Both the position numbers and the translations under genes were made by a program. The notes under the pieces were generated by a model. It made no database searches, was not told where the DNA came from, and worked only from the letters and a program-made list of their open reading frames with translations. Source: Microglena sp. YARC (Eukaryota; Chlorophyta; Chlorophyceae; Chlamydomonadales; Chlamydomonadaceae). From it: a stretch of DNA of 64,000 bases. This document shows, piece by piece, positions 25,866-37,905 of the stretch; positions within the stretch are counted from its first letter, which is position 1, and each line of letters begins with the position of its first letter. The stretch covers positions 39,601,445 through 39,665,444 of the forward strand of contig CM039464.1 in the NCBI GenBank assembly GCA_022414725.1. The letters run 5' to 3'.

Positions 25866-26838
25866 CTCAAACGGAATATACCCATTCAGCCGTTGGCGGG
25901 ACTTGATCTGGCGGAAGGCTGGCCAGGATTTGGCGTCGGTGGGGTGGGTGGGGGAATTGGATGGTAGGCACTGGGCAGGCTGTGCTACTGTCCTGACTCG
26001 GCGAAGATTTGATTAGCTTTGGATACGAACCCTCTCTCTAGGGGGATGGGGAGTGTGTGTGTGAGTGTGTGTGGAAGGATAGAGGGTGGTGGGGTGGGGG
26101 GGGAGGTGGGGGGTGGGGGGGGGGGGCTGCGGGGCCATAACACCCATACTCACCCTATGACCCACCCAACCCCATGACTCACCCAGCCACAACCACCCTA
26201 CCACCCATACCACCCATTGACCCACCCATTCAGTCATTCACCCATCCATACCACTCATTCACCCACCCATACCCACCCATCCATACCACCCAAACTCACC
26301 CATCGAACCAACCCATTCAGTCGTCCACCCATTCATTCCATACATAATACCACCCATTCACCTGCCCATACCCACCCATCCATGATTCCTTACCACCCAT
26401 CCACACCACCATACTCACCCACCCATACACACCCACATTACTCACCCACCCACCCATTCACCCACCCATATCCCACCCCCCCCCCCCCCCCCCCCCATGT
26501 AAGTGGTGGCCAATTTAGGGTACTTCAGGAGGGCCCCCGGCTCTCCATGCCTGAGACGCAACCAATTGTATAGCCTGCGTCCTGCCGACGCAACGGATCC
26601 TTCCTTCTGGTCAAAACAGACCCTCCCCATCGTTGGATCCTGCGACGCAACGGACTTCTTTGACGTTGCGTATGCGACGGAGGACGTAGCGTCCTGGACA
26701 ACTCTGGGTGCCATTGAAGTGCCCTAGTGCCCTTGTCTGCACAATCTCAATTGTGGTCTCAGAATGTCATTTGGAGTCTGAGTAAGAAGATAGCAAAAAT
26801 CATTGTGCAGGGCTGACCGCTCTCCCCGACCCCCCCCG

Positions 26839-26875
<37 letters not shown>

Positions 26876-27187
26876 AGGTGCTCAGAATGACCTGGAAATG
26901 GCGTTTAAATGGCATAAACATCACCATGAATCATGCCAGTACAGCTCCATTCACGGACATAATCAATCGGCATACCGGTACGTTAATTGTTGGAGGCTTG
27001 GGCAACACCTGCCTCAATTTCAATTAGTTCGTTATCCCTCATGGAATGATATTTTAATGGTGAGAATCTCAATCCAGTTTATTGTGTACGTGCACTTCAG
27101 GTATGTGCTCGAGAGGAGGAACTACGCTGCTCTCATACGTTGCATCCGTACATTCCATCGCATGACATGCATGGTCGACAAAACCTC

Positions 27188-27269
27188 GCACCCGATGAAT
27201 TCGAACTCACGCGGGAGAAACCCAATGCCTTAGCAGGGGCAACCGCCTTAAACACTCGGCCACAGGTGC
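27188..27269 (-). tRNA. tRNA-Ser(GCU)-like, unit 9
   Basis: As in unit 3, with a few one-base indels in the T arm and variable region. The GCT anticodon and TTTT are retained. Confidence 0.55.
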
Positions 27270-29589
27270 TCAAATCGGGATGTACTCATTCAGCCGTCGG
27301 CGGGGACTTGATATGGCGGCTGGCCCAGGATTTGCGTCGGTGGGGGTGCTTCCCTCATCCACCGATCCTCCCTTTCTCCTCCCCCATCCCCCCCTTCCAC
27401 CATCTACGCTCTTCAATCCTGTTCTCCCCATGGTTCCACTGGTACCCTCCCCTTCTCACATGCACCGGTTAGGTAGCCAATTGATTTGCCAGAAGAGTGG
27501 TCTTAACGATTAGCTGATACCTTTTTGCTAGTCTTTTCTTTGCATGCGCCAGCTTGCTTGCCTCTTTACGCTCCTCTTTTCAGCTCCTCTTTCTTGGGTG
27601 CAAGCATTAAGATCGCTCTCCGGGTTCCGTACGTCACAGGACACCCTTTTGTCTAGTTTTTTGGTTTGGCCCTTCATGCCCGCAGTTTTCGGTTTTTGGG
27701 TTTTGGGTTTAGGATTCCCAGTTCCACCCTGGACCCCAACCCTGCCCCCTCCCTTTCTCCTTTTCGCCTCCCTTTCTCGCTGGCTGTGCTTAGATTGTTG
27801 TTTCGATTTTCTCTAGTAATAGCTCTAGTTTGTGGCTTCTGGTGTAACGGGCAGGGCAGGTCTACCAAGTGTGGTGGAATTCTCTTGTCCCTGACATGTT
27901 GTGCTTGCCTTCTGAGTCTTGCTAGGTTGGTTTCTGGCCTCTCTGTTTTCGGCTGGCCTCCCCTTTCCTTCATGGGGTGTCTATGGTTATCATCCTTGAC
28001 ACTCCGGTCCTTTTCTGCCAAGTTGGTTGTGTCGGGTTGTCTTGTGCTTTCTTCCTTTGAGAGCATTATCGCTGTATATTAAGGTGCTCATAGCGCATGC
28101 CCCTTGGGTGGCATTTAGCTCTTTCGTTTGGCCTTCCTCTCTTTGTGGTTGGTGGCTTGGTGTTCTGGATTGCTTAACTTTTGCAATCCCTCCCTCTTTC
28201 CGCTCTCCTTTCCGCCTCTAGTTTGTTTCCTTTTTTGGGACTTGACCTAGTTTGTTTTCAGGTTTGTGGGGTGCCTTCAAAACACTCGTGCTTCCGTGTA
28301 ATAAAATTGGATGGTCGGCAGCTGTGCTGCAGTCCAGTCTCGGCAGTGATTTGCTGAGTAGTAACGAACCCCTCTCTGAGATGGTAGGCACTAGGCAAGG
28401 CTGTGCTACTGTCCTGACTCGGCGAAGATTTGATTAGCTTTGGTTACGAACCCTCTCTCTAGGGGAGAAGGGAGTGTGTGTTATGAGTGTGTGTGGTGGA
28501 GGGATGGGGGTGGGTGGGGGTGGTGGGGGGGGGGGGGGGGCTGGGGCCATAACACCCATACTCACCCTTTGACCCACCCAACCCCATGACTCACCCAGCC
28601 ACACACCCTACCACCCATACTCACCCATTGACCCACCCATCAGTCATTCACCACCATCCATACCACTCATTCACCCCACCCCATACCCACCCATCCATAC
28701 CACCCCAAACTCACCCATCGAACCCACCCATTCAGTCGTCCACCCATTCATCCATACATACATACCACCCATTTCACCTACCCATACCCACCCATCCATG
28801 ATTCCTTACCATCCATCCCACACCACCCATACTCACCCACCCATCCACACCCACATTAACTCACCAACCCACCCATTCACACCACCCATATCCCCCCCCC
28901 CCTGTACAGTGGTGCCAAATTAGGGTACTTCAGGAGGGCCCCCGGCTCTCCTGCCTGAGACGCAACCAATTGTATACGCCTGCGTGCCTGCGACGCAACG
29001 GATCCTTCCTTCTGGTCAACAGACCCTCCCCACGTTGGATCCTGCGACGCAACGGACTCTTTGACGTTGCGTATGCCGAACGGAGGACGTAGCGTCCTGG
29101 GACAACTCTGGTGCCATTGAAGTGCCCTAGTGCCCTTGTCTGCACAATCTCTCAATTGTGGTCTCAGAATGTCATTTGGAGGTCCTGAGTAAGAAGATAG
29201 CAAAAATCATGTGCAGGGCTGACCGCTCTCCCCGACCCCCCCCCCCCCCCCCCCCCCACCCCCCCCCCAAAGGTGCTCAGAATGACCTGGAAATGGCGTT
29301 TAAATGGCATAAACATCACCATGAATCATGCCAGTTACAGCTCCATTCACGGACATAATCAATCGGCATAGCCGGTACGCTTAATTGTTGAGGCTTTGGC
29401 AACACCTGCCTCAATTTCAATTAGTTCGTTAATCCCTCATGGAATGATATTTTAATGGTGAGAATCTCAATCCAGTTTATTGTGTACGTGCACTTCAGGT
29501 ATGTGCTCGAGAGGAGGGAACTACGCTGCTCTCATACGTTGCATCCGTACATTCCATCGCATGACATGCCATGGTCGACAAAAAACCTC

Positions 29590-29670
29590 GCACACCGATG
29601 AAATTCGAACTCACGCGGGAGAACCCAATGCCTTAGCAGGGCACCGCCTTAAACACTCGGCCACAGGTGC
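29590..29670 (-). tRNA. tRNA-Ser(GCU)-like, unit 10
   Basis: As in unit 3 with one extra base in the acceptor 3' strand. GCT anticodon, variable arm and downstream T run are present. Confidence 0.6.
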
Positions 29671-31282
29671 TCAATCGGGATATACTCATTCAGCCGTCGG
29701 CGGGGACTTATATGGCGGCTGGCCAGGATTTGCGTCGGTGGGGGTGCTTCCCTCATCCACGATCCTCCCCTTTCTCCTCCCCCCATCCCCCCTTCACCAT
29801 CTACGCTCTTCAATCCTGTTTCTCCCCATGGTTCCACTGGTACCCCTCCCCTTCTCACATGCACCGTTAGGTAGCCAATTGATTTTGCCAGAAGAGTGGT
29901 CTTACGATTAGCTGATACCTTTTTGCTAGTCTTTCTTTGCATGCGCCAGCTTGCTTGCCTCTTTACGCTCCTCTTTTCAGCTCCTCTTTCTTGGGTGCCA
30001 AGCATTAGATCGCTCTCCGGGTTCCGTACGTCACAGGACACCCTTTTGTCTAGTTTTTTGGTTTGGCCCTTCATGCCCGCAGTTTTCGGTTTTGGGTGGT
30101 TGGGTTTAGGATTCCCAGTTTCCACCCTGGACCCAAACCCTGCCCCCTCCCTTCTCCTTTCGCCTCCCTTTTCTCGCTGGCTGTGCTTAGATTGTTGGTT
30201 TCCTTTCTCTAGTAATAGCTCTAGTTTGTGGCTTCTGGTGTACGGGCAGGGCAGGTCTACCAAGTGTGGTGGATTCTCTTGTCCCTGACATGTGTGCTTG
30301 CCTTCTGAGTCTTGCTAGGTTGGTTTCTGGCCTCTCTGTTTTCGGCTGGCCTCCCCCTTTCCTTCATGGGGTGTCTATGGTTATCATCCTTGACACTCCG
30401 GTCCTTTTCTGCAAGTTGGTTGTGTCGGGTTGTCTTGTGCTTTCTTCCTTTGAGGGCATTATCGCTGCATATTAAGGTGCTCATAGCGCATGCCCTTGGG
30501 TGGCATTTAGCTCTTTTCGTTTGGCCTTCCTCTCTTGTGGTTGGTGGGCTTGGTGTTCTGGATTGCTTACTTTTGCATCCCTCCCCTTTCCGCTCTCCTT
30601 TCCGCCTCTAGTTTGTTTCCTTTTTTGGGACTTGACCTAGTTTTGTTTTCAGGTTTGTGGGGTGCCTTCAAAACACTCGTGCTTCCGTGTTATAAAATTG
30701 GATGGTCGGCAGGCTGTGCTGCAGTCCAGTCTCGACAGTGATTTGCTGAGTTTATGTAACGAACCCCCTCTCTGGATGGTAGGCACTAGGCAGGCTGTGC
30801 TACTGTCCTGACTCGGCGAAGATTTGATTAGCTTTGGTTACGAACCCTCTCTCTAGGGGGGAAGGGAGTGTGTGTGTGAGTGTGTGTGGAGGATGGGTGT
30901 GTTGGGGGGTGGGTGGGGGGTGTGTGGGGGGGGGGGCTGGGGCCATAACACCCATACTCACCCTATGACCCACCCAACCCCATGAATCACCCAGCCACAA
31001 CCACCCCTACCACCCATACTCACCCATTGACCCACCCATTCAGTCATTCACCCATCCATACCACTCATTCACCCACCCATACCCACCCATCCATACCACC
31101 CAAACTCACCCATCGAACCACCCATTCAGTCGTCCACCCATTCATCCATCCATCCATACCACCCATTCACCTACCCATACCCACCCATCCATGATTCCTT
31201 ACCACCCATCCACACCACCCATACTCACCCCACCCATACACACCCACATTACTCACGCCACCCACCCATTCACCCACCCATA

Positions 31283-31313
<31 letters not shown>

Positions 31314-31640
31314 ATGTAAGTGGTGCCAATTAGGGTACTTCAGGAGGGCCCCCGGCTCTCCTGCCTGAGACGCAACCAAATTGTATAGCCTGCGTCCTGC
31401 GACGCAACGGATCCTTCCTTCTGGTCAACAGACCCTCCCCACGTTGGATCCTGCGACGCAACGGACTCTTTTGACGTTGCGTATGCGACGGAGGACGTAG
31501 CGTCCTGGACAACTCTGGTGCCATTGAAAGTGCCCTAGTGCCCTTGTCTGCACAATCTCAATTGTGGTCTCAGAATGTCATTTGGAGGTCTGAGTAAGAA
31601 GATAGCAAAAATCATGTGCAGGGCTGACCGCTCTCCCCGA

Positions 31641-31671
<31 letters not shown>

Positions 31672-31796
31672 GGTGCTCAGAATGACCTGGAATGACGTTT
31701 AAATGGCATAAACATCACCATGAATCATGCCCCATTCACGGACATAATCAATCGGCATACATTCCATCGCATGACATGCATGGTCGGCAAAAGTTC

Positions 31797-31875
31797 GAAC
31801 CCGATGACATTCGAACTCACGCGAGAGAACCCAATGCCTTAGCAGGGCACAGCATTAACCACTCGGCCACAGGTG
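31797..31875 (-). pseudogene. tRNA-Ser-like copy with changed acceptor, unit 11
   Basis: The D loop has the standard GTGGTTAA, but the acceptor 3' strand reads CGGGTTC and no longer pairs fully with GCACCTG. The GCT anticodon is retained. The unit carries the 175-bp deletion shared with unit 12, next to the tRNA 3' side. Confidence 0.5.
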
Positions 31876-32960
31876 CTCAAACGGAATATACCCATTCAGC
31901 CGTCGGCGGGGACTTGATCTGGCGGCTGGCCAGGATTTGCGTCGGTGGGGGTGGGTGGGGGAATTGGATGGTAGGCACTAGACAGGCTGTGCTACTGTCC
32001 TGACTCGGCGAAGATTTGATTAGCTTTGGTTACGAACCCTCTCTCTAGGGGGGAAGGGAGTGTGTGTATGAGTGTGTGTGGAGGATGGGGGTGGGGGGGT
32101 GGGGGGGGCTGGGGCCATAACACCCATACTCACCCTTTGACCCACCCAACCCCATTACTCACCCAGCCACAACCACCCCTACCACCCATACTCACCCATT
32201 GACCCACCCATTCAGTCATTCACACCATCCATACCACTCATTCACCCACCCATTACCCACCCATCCATACCACCCAAAACTCACCCATCGAACCACCCAT
32301 TCAGTCGTCCACCCATTCATCCATACATACATACCACCCATTCACCTACCCATACCCACCCATCCATGATTCCTTACCACCCATCCACACCACCCATACG
32401 CACCCACCCATACACACCCACATTACTCACCCACCCACCCATTCACCCACCCATTCACCCACCCATATCCCCCCCCCCCCCCCCCCCATGTAAGTGGTGC
32501 CAATTAGGGTACTTCAGGAGGGCCCCGGCTCTCCTGCCTGAGACGCAACCAATTGTATAGCCTGTGTCCTGCGACGCAACGGATCCTTCCTTCTGGTCAG
32601 CAGACCCTCCCCACGTTGGATCCTGCGACGCAACGGACTCTTTGACGTTGCGTATGCGACGGAGGACGTAGCGTCCTGGACAACTCTGGTGCCATTGAAG
32701 TGCCCTAGTGCCCTTGTCTGCACAATCTCAATTGTGGTCTCAGAATGTCATTTGGAGGTCTGAGTAAGAAGATAGCAAAAATCATGTGCAGGGCTGACCG
32801 CTCTCCCCGACCCCCCCCCCCCCCCCCCCCCTAAAGGTGCTCAGAATGACCTGGAAATGGCGTTTAAATGGCATAACATCACCATGAATCATGCCCCATT
32901 CACGGACATAATCAATCGGCATACATTCCATCGCATGACATGCATGGTCGGCAAAAGTTC

Positions 32961-33040
32961 GCACTTGATGACATTCGAACTCACGCGAGAGAACCCAATG
33001 CCTTAGCAGGGCACAGCATTAACCACTCGGCCACAGGTGC
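32961..33040 (-). pseudogene. tRNA-Ser-like copy with changed acceptor, unit 12
   Basis: Like unit 11 but with acceptor 3' strand CAAGTGC. Two acceptor pairs are lost while the anticodon arm is kept. Confidence 0.5.
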
Positions 33041-34309
33041 TCAAACGGAATATACCCATTCAGCCGTCGGCGGGGACTTGATCTGGCGGCTGGCCAGGAT
33101 TTGCGTCGGTGGGGGTGGGTGGGGGAATTGGATGGTAGGCACTAGGCAGGCTGTGCTACTGTCCTGACTCGGCGAAGATTTGATTAGCTTTGGTTACGAA
33201 CCCTCTCTCTAGGGGGGAAGGGAGTGTGTGTATGAGTGTGTGTGGAGGATGGGGGTGGGGGGGGTGGGGGTGGGTGGGGCTGGGGCCATAACACCCATAC
33301 TCACCCTTTGACCCACCCAACCCCATTACTCACCCAGCCACAACCACCCCTACCACCCATACTCACCCATTGACCCACCCATTCAGTCATTCACCCATCC
33401 ATACCACTCATTCACCCACCCATACCCACCCATCCATACCACCCAAACTCACCCATCGAACCACCCATTCAGTCGTCCACCCATTCATCCATCCATCCAT
33501 ACCACCCATTCACCTACCCATACCCACCCATCCATGATTCCTTACCACCCATCCACACCACCCATACTCACCCACCCATACACACCCACATTACTCACCC
33601 ACCCACCCATTCACCCACCCATTCACCCACCCATATACCCCCCCCCACCCCCATGTAAGTGGTGCCAATTAGGGTACTTCAGGAGGGCCCCCGGCTCTCC
33701 TGCCTGAGACGCAACCAATTGTATAGCCTGTGTCCTGCGACGCAACGGATCCTTCCTTCTGGTCAACAGACCCTCCCCACGTTGGATCCTGCGACGCAAC
33801 GGACTCTTTGACGTTGCGTATGCGACGGAGGACGTAGCGTCCTGGACAACTCTGGTGCCATTGAAGTGCCCTAGTGCCCTTGTCTGCACAATCTCAATTG
33901 TGGTCTCAGAATGTCATTTGGAGGTCTGAGTAAGAAGATAGCAAAAATCATGTGTGCAGGGCTGACCGCTCTCCCCGACCCCCCCCCCCCCCCCCCCCCC
34001 CCCTAAAGGTGCTCAGAATGACCTGGAAATGGCGTTTAAATGGCATAAACATCACCATGAATCATGCCCCATTCACGGACATAATCAATCGGCATACCGG
34101 TACGTTAATTGTTGGAGGCTTGGGCAACACCTGCCTCAATTATAATTAGTTCGTTATCCCTCATGGAATGATATTTTAATGGTGGGAATCTCACTCCACT
34201 TTATTGTGTACGTGCACTTCAGGTATGTGCACGAGAGGAGGAAACACGCTGCTCTCTTACGTGGCATCAGTACATTCCATCGCATGACATGCATGGTCGG
34301 CAAAACTTC

Positions 34310-34389
34310 GCACCCGATGACATTCGAACTCACGCGAGAGAACCCAACGCCTTAGCAGGGCACCGCCTTAACCTCTCGGCCACAGGTGC
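34310..34389 (-). tRNA. tRNA-Ser(GCU)-like, unit 13 (most canonical)
   Basis: The paired acceptor stem GCACCTG/CGGGTGC, D loop GAGAGGTTAA with the conserved GG, anticodon GCT, variable arm and TTCGAAT T loop are all present, and TTTT follows. This is the copy most likely to be a working gene. One T-stem pair is a mismatch. Confidence 0.7.
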
Positions 34390-35276
34390 TCAAACGGAAT
34401 ATACCCATTCAGCCGTCGGCGGGGACTTGATCTGGCGGCTGGCCAGGATTTGCGTCGGTGGGGGTGGGTGGGGGAATTGGATGGTAGGCACTAGGCAGGC
34501 TGTGCTACTGTCCTGACTCGGCGAAGATTTGATTAGCTTTGGTTACGAACCCTCTCTCTAGGGGGGAAGGGAGTGTGTGTATGAGTGTGTGTGGAGGATG
34601 GGGGGTGGGGTGGGGAGGGGTGGGGGTGGGGGGGGGGCTGGGGCCATAACACCATACTCACCCTTTGACCCACCCAACCCCATTACTCACCCAGCCACAA
34701 ACCACCCCTACCACCCATACTCACCCATTGACCCACCCATTCAGTCATTCACCCATCCATACCACTCATTCACCCACCCATACCCACCCATCCATACCAC
34801 CCAAACTCACCCATCGAACCACCCATTCAGTCGTCCACCCATTCATCCATACATACATACCACCCATTCACCTACCCATACCCACCCATCCATGATTCCT
34901 TACCACCCATCCACACCACCCATACTCACCCACCCATACACACCCACATTACTCACCCACCCACCCATTCACCCACCCATATCCCCCCCCCCCCCCCCCC
35001 CCCATGTAAGTGGTGCCAATTAGGGTACTTCAGGAGGGCCCCCGGCTCTCCTGCCTGAGACGCAACCAATTGTATAGCCTGCGTCCTGCGACGCAACGGA
35101 TCCTTCCTTCTGGTCAACAGACCCTCCCCACGTTGGATCCTGCGACGCAACGGACTCTTTGGCGTTGCGTATGCGACGGAGGACGTAGCGTCCTGGACAA
35201 CTCTGGTGCCATTGAAGTGCCCTAGTGCCCTTGTCTGCACAATCTCAATTGTGGTCTCAGAATGTCATTTGGAGGT

Positions 35277-35659
35277 TGTCAGCATGAATTGCGGTGCTCT
35301 CACGCGTTTTATGACTTGGTGACTACTTATGTACTTCCTTAGAACTATCGGCCCAGACAGTGTTTCTGTCTGTACTGTGTCAGCTTCCCGTAGACTGTGT
35401 CATCCTTCATGACACGGTGACAGCTTCCTGTTGACTGCGTCATCGGTCTCTCACTGACACACTCTGTATAGCCGGTGCCTGGCTTAAGTTTCCTGACTTA
35501 GGGTCTAGTCAGGTTACAGGCATCCGCCTCTCCACCCGCTGGTGTTCTTTGGCGTCCGCCTGTCCTTGTAACGCTATTCTTGTCTCCGTGTATAGATTGG
35601 CGCGTCTGTCTCCGCTGCATACATCTCTCTCCACTCTTCGAAGTGCTTTCTAGCTGATA
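35277..35659 (+). repeat. 5' LTR
   Basis: 383 bp, starting TGTCAGC and ending GCTGATA, which are nearly inverted copies of each other. It includes repeated GACAGCTTCC/GTCATC motifs and a TATA-like GTATAGATTGG at about 35589. Confidence 0.93.
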
Positions 35660-35676
35660 GGTTACGGGCTTATTAC
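35660..35676 (+). promoter_or_regulatory. Candidate primer-binding site
   Basis: GGTTACGGGC follows the 5' LTR directly. It differs at one base from GGTTATGGGC, the site complementary to the anticodon arm of initiator tRNA-Met that I recall for Drosophila copia (half-tRNA priming). The position is certain. The primer identity is inferred. Confidence 0.5.
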
Positions 35677-35694
35677 TTGTACCACTGCTTTACA

Positions 35695-37905
35695 ATGCAA
35701 CTTCCGCGTGGGCCTCCTGCCGTCTTCGAGAAACTTACCCCACAGAATGGTATTTCCTGGTCGCGCGGTATGGAGAGCGTCATTATCAGTAATGGATGCG
35801 ACCGAATTCTTCCTCTAAAGATTCGTGTTCCCACTGATTGGCTAGATGATTGCGCGCCAGCGGCCTCTGCTGCCGGAGATGAGTCTCCTTCCGCCATCAT
35901 GGAAGCAACCCCCCCCTCCAATACCTCCATTTCTCCGTCTCCTTCTCCTTTTGTCCAACGTCTCCGACCTGAGGTTGAAGATATTCTGATGCGCCTATGC
36001 TGTGTTTCCACACAGATTATCCAGTATGCAAGGTCGCCTCCACCCGCTGATGCCCGCTTTACCTACGACACTGTAGACCTTGCTCTCCATAGCCATGAAG
36101 ATGGCTATGCTTACGGCAAGTCTGACGACTCAGAGGAAGATTACTCTGATGATTGTATGGAAGATCTACAGAGTGCCAGAAGTGGCGACTTCGGTGGAGT
36201 CACTCCCTCTTCTGCTACTAGGGTTTTCCACACCTCCACTGTCTCTCCGGTGTATGAGCCTCAATTGGCACCTTCTCCTGCGGTCTTCAAGCCTCCGTCT
36301 GCCGCTCTGCTTGCGCCGCTTCCACCGGACCTACCTGAGGTGGTCAAGCCGTCTTTGCTGCGGAGTTCGTCTCTTGGTCCTTTGGTCCTCTACTCAACCT
36401 TGCAGAGCAGGCTCGCAACCTGCAGAGCGGGCTCTTGGTGCTTACCATACTCGGGCTCGCGAGGCTGCTGCCATGAGTGTCCACAGATCTGCTGCTGGCA
36501 CCTCGCAGGAGCCCCCTCCACCTCCACCGGTGGATCTGCCACCTGCGCCTGGCCCTCCGCCGTCTATGAATCCTACGCTGTCCGGCATATCCTGGGAACA
36601 TCTGCTTGATGGCACACCACCTGTGCGGCTGGCTGTGCGGGACTGCCGGCTTATTCGCCAAGCCCAGTATGCTGGAAATTCTCTTGATCGCACTTTGTAC
36701 GGTAGGCTGGATGAGGCAGCCACTCGGGCTAATCTAGATAGAAAGGGTCGCCCTAAGCGTGTGATGGCTTACTCTGAGCTGGGTCATGAGTGTCGTGCTT
36801 TTCTAGGATCTGTGAAGGCAGGGATTAACTACCCTTCCCCTGGAGGTGTTACCTTTGGTGGGATTGGGCGTAGGAACAATGATCTCCAAGGGTATCAGTA
36901 TGTGAAGGTCCCTCTCAGTTTTGTTCCTGTTAGGCCTGATTTCGAGCTCGTTGCGAGTGTTGCGCGTTCCTTAGATCTCATTAGGAACTTAGATGATCAG
37001 CGCGCATATGATGCTGGCATTGCTGCCGAGTATTTTATGTCGGTTCGTGCCTCGTATGCTCCTGTGCCTGATCCTCTTGCTGCTGGACCCTCGGCCTCTC
37101 ATGGTGAGTCTCGTGTAGATCCTGCACTGTTGGGTTTTAGTGCCCTGCCCCTGGAACGTCAAGAGTTCATGTGTCTCACTATGATGCTTGCGAACATGAC
37201 GGATGCGATGGTCAATGTGTATCAGGATTTTGCCACTCCTCGGGATATCTTCTTGCATATCCGAAGACAGCGTTCTGATGCTCTTGCTGCTCGTGTCCCT
37301 CTCATGCTTGTTGAGCTTCGGCGTGCAACCATGGACAACTCTGAACCTGTGGATGTGTTCTTTCGCAGGGTCCGGGGCTTGTGCACTGACCTCCGCAGTG
37401 CGGGATACCCACAGCCTCAGCGCCATGCCATGCATACTATTATTAATGGCATCATGCACCCCCGCTTCGACTCTCTGCGGCTACAGTTTGGTCTCGCACT
37501 GCATCAGAACCAGCCTGTTGATTACTGGACCTGTCTGGCAGCATATAGATCATTAGATTTCTTGAACGTGTCTCTTCCTAAGTCTGATCCGAGGCATCCT
37601 GGTTGGTCCCGCGATCCTCCCCAAGTCCCTGCCAATGCTGCTTTTCAGCGTGGCAGGGGACCTGGTCCTCAGGGTTCCGGGACTACCAAGAGGCGCTTGG
37701 ATTGCACTTGGGGCCCCTGTCTTTTCCAAAACGAGCCACTCGGAGGACCGTTGCTGGACGAAACATCCGCACCTGCGAAAGGCCAAGGCTGGTGCACGGC
37801 ATTGAACCCGTGCCCGTTGCCTTGGCCCTTCCAGGTTCGCTGACTCGCAAGCAGTTGTCCTCCTTGCAGGCTCAGATTGATGGGTACGCCATGTCCAAGA
37901 ACTAG
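35695..37905 (+). pseudogene. gag: copia gag (frameshifted)
   Basis: The likely start is the ATG at 35695 (MQLPRGPPAVFEKL), also present in the decayed element at 12580. Frame 1 runs to about 36345. A short stretch in frame 3 (reading LLNLAEQARNL) leads to frame 2, which carries the capsid-like region to about 37690. A zinc-knuckle remnant (KTSHSEDRCWTKHPHL) lies in frame 3 near 37730-37790, and a linker (SLTRKQLSSLQAQIDGY) in frame 1 ends at 37905. At least four frame changes are needed, so no continuous product is possible. Gag would form the virus-like particle and bind the RNA. Confidence 0.8.

Larger units (their letters stand above)
18511..26496. repeat. Higher-order repeat 2, interrupted by the assembly gap
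   Basis: An L unit with an empty copia site near 20275 runs into the gap at 20501. Sequence resumes at 21501 inside a copia copy that ends at 24470, and an S unit follows at 25129. The order matches repeat 1. Many single-base indels relative to the other copies suggest poor consensus quality. Confidence 0.8.
26497..32487. repeat. Higher-order repeat 3: L, L, S without copia
   Basis: Units at 26497, 28902 and 31313 follow the L, L, S order, but both L units have an uninterrupted GTTTGTGGGGTGCC site. This is either the state before the copia insertion or one produced by recombination with an empty unit. Confidence 0.8.
32488..35276. repeat. Array units 12-14 (short type, last one interrupted)
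   Basis: S units begin at 32488, 33652 and 35004. The unit at 32488 shares with the one at 31313 a deletion of about 175 bp joining ATCGGCATAC to ATTCCATCGC, so these two derive from one deleted ancestor. The last unit is split by the copia element at 35277 and resumes at 42316. Confidence 0.85.

Noticed and set aside
5477..34389. tRNA-derived SINE family
   Set aside because: No SINE body or tail is attached, and TTTT lies directly behind the tRNA. Copies are spread by tandem duplication, not by dispersed insertion with target duplications.
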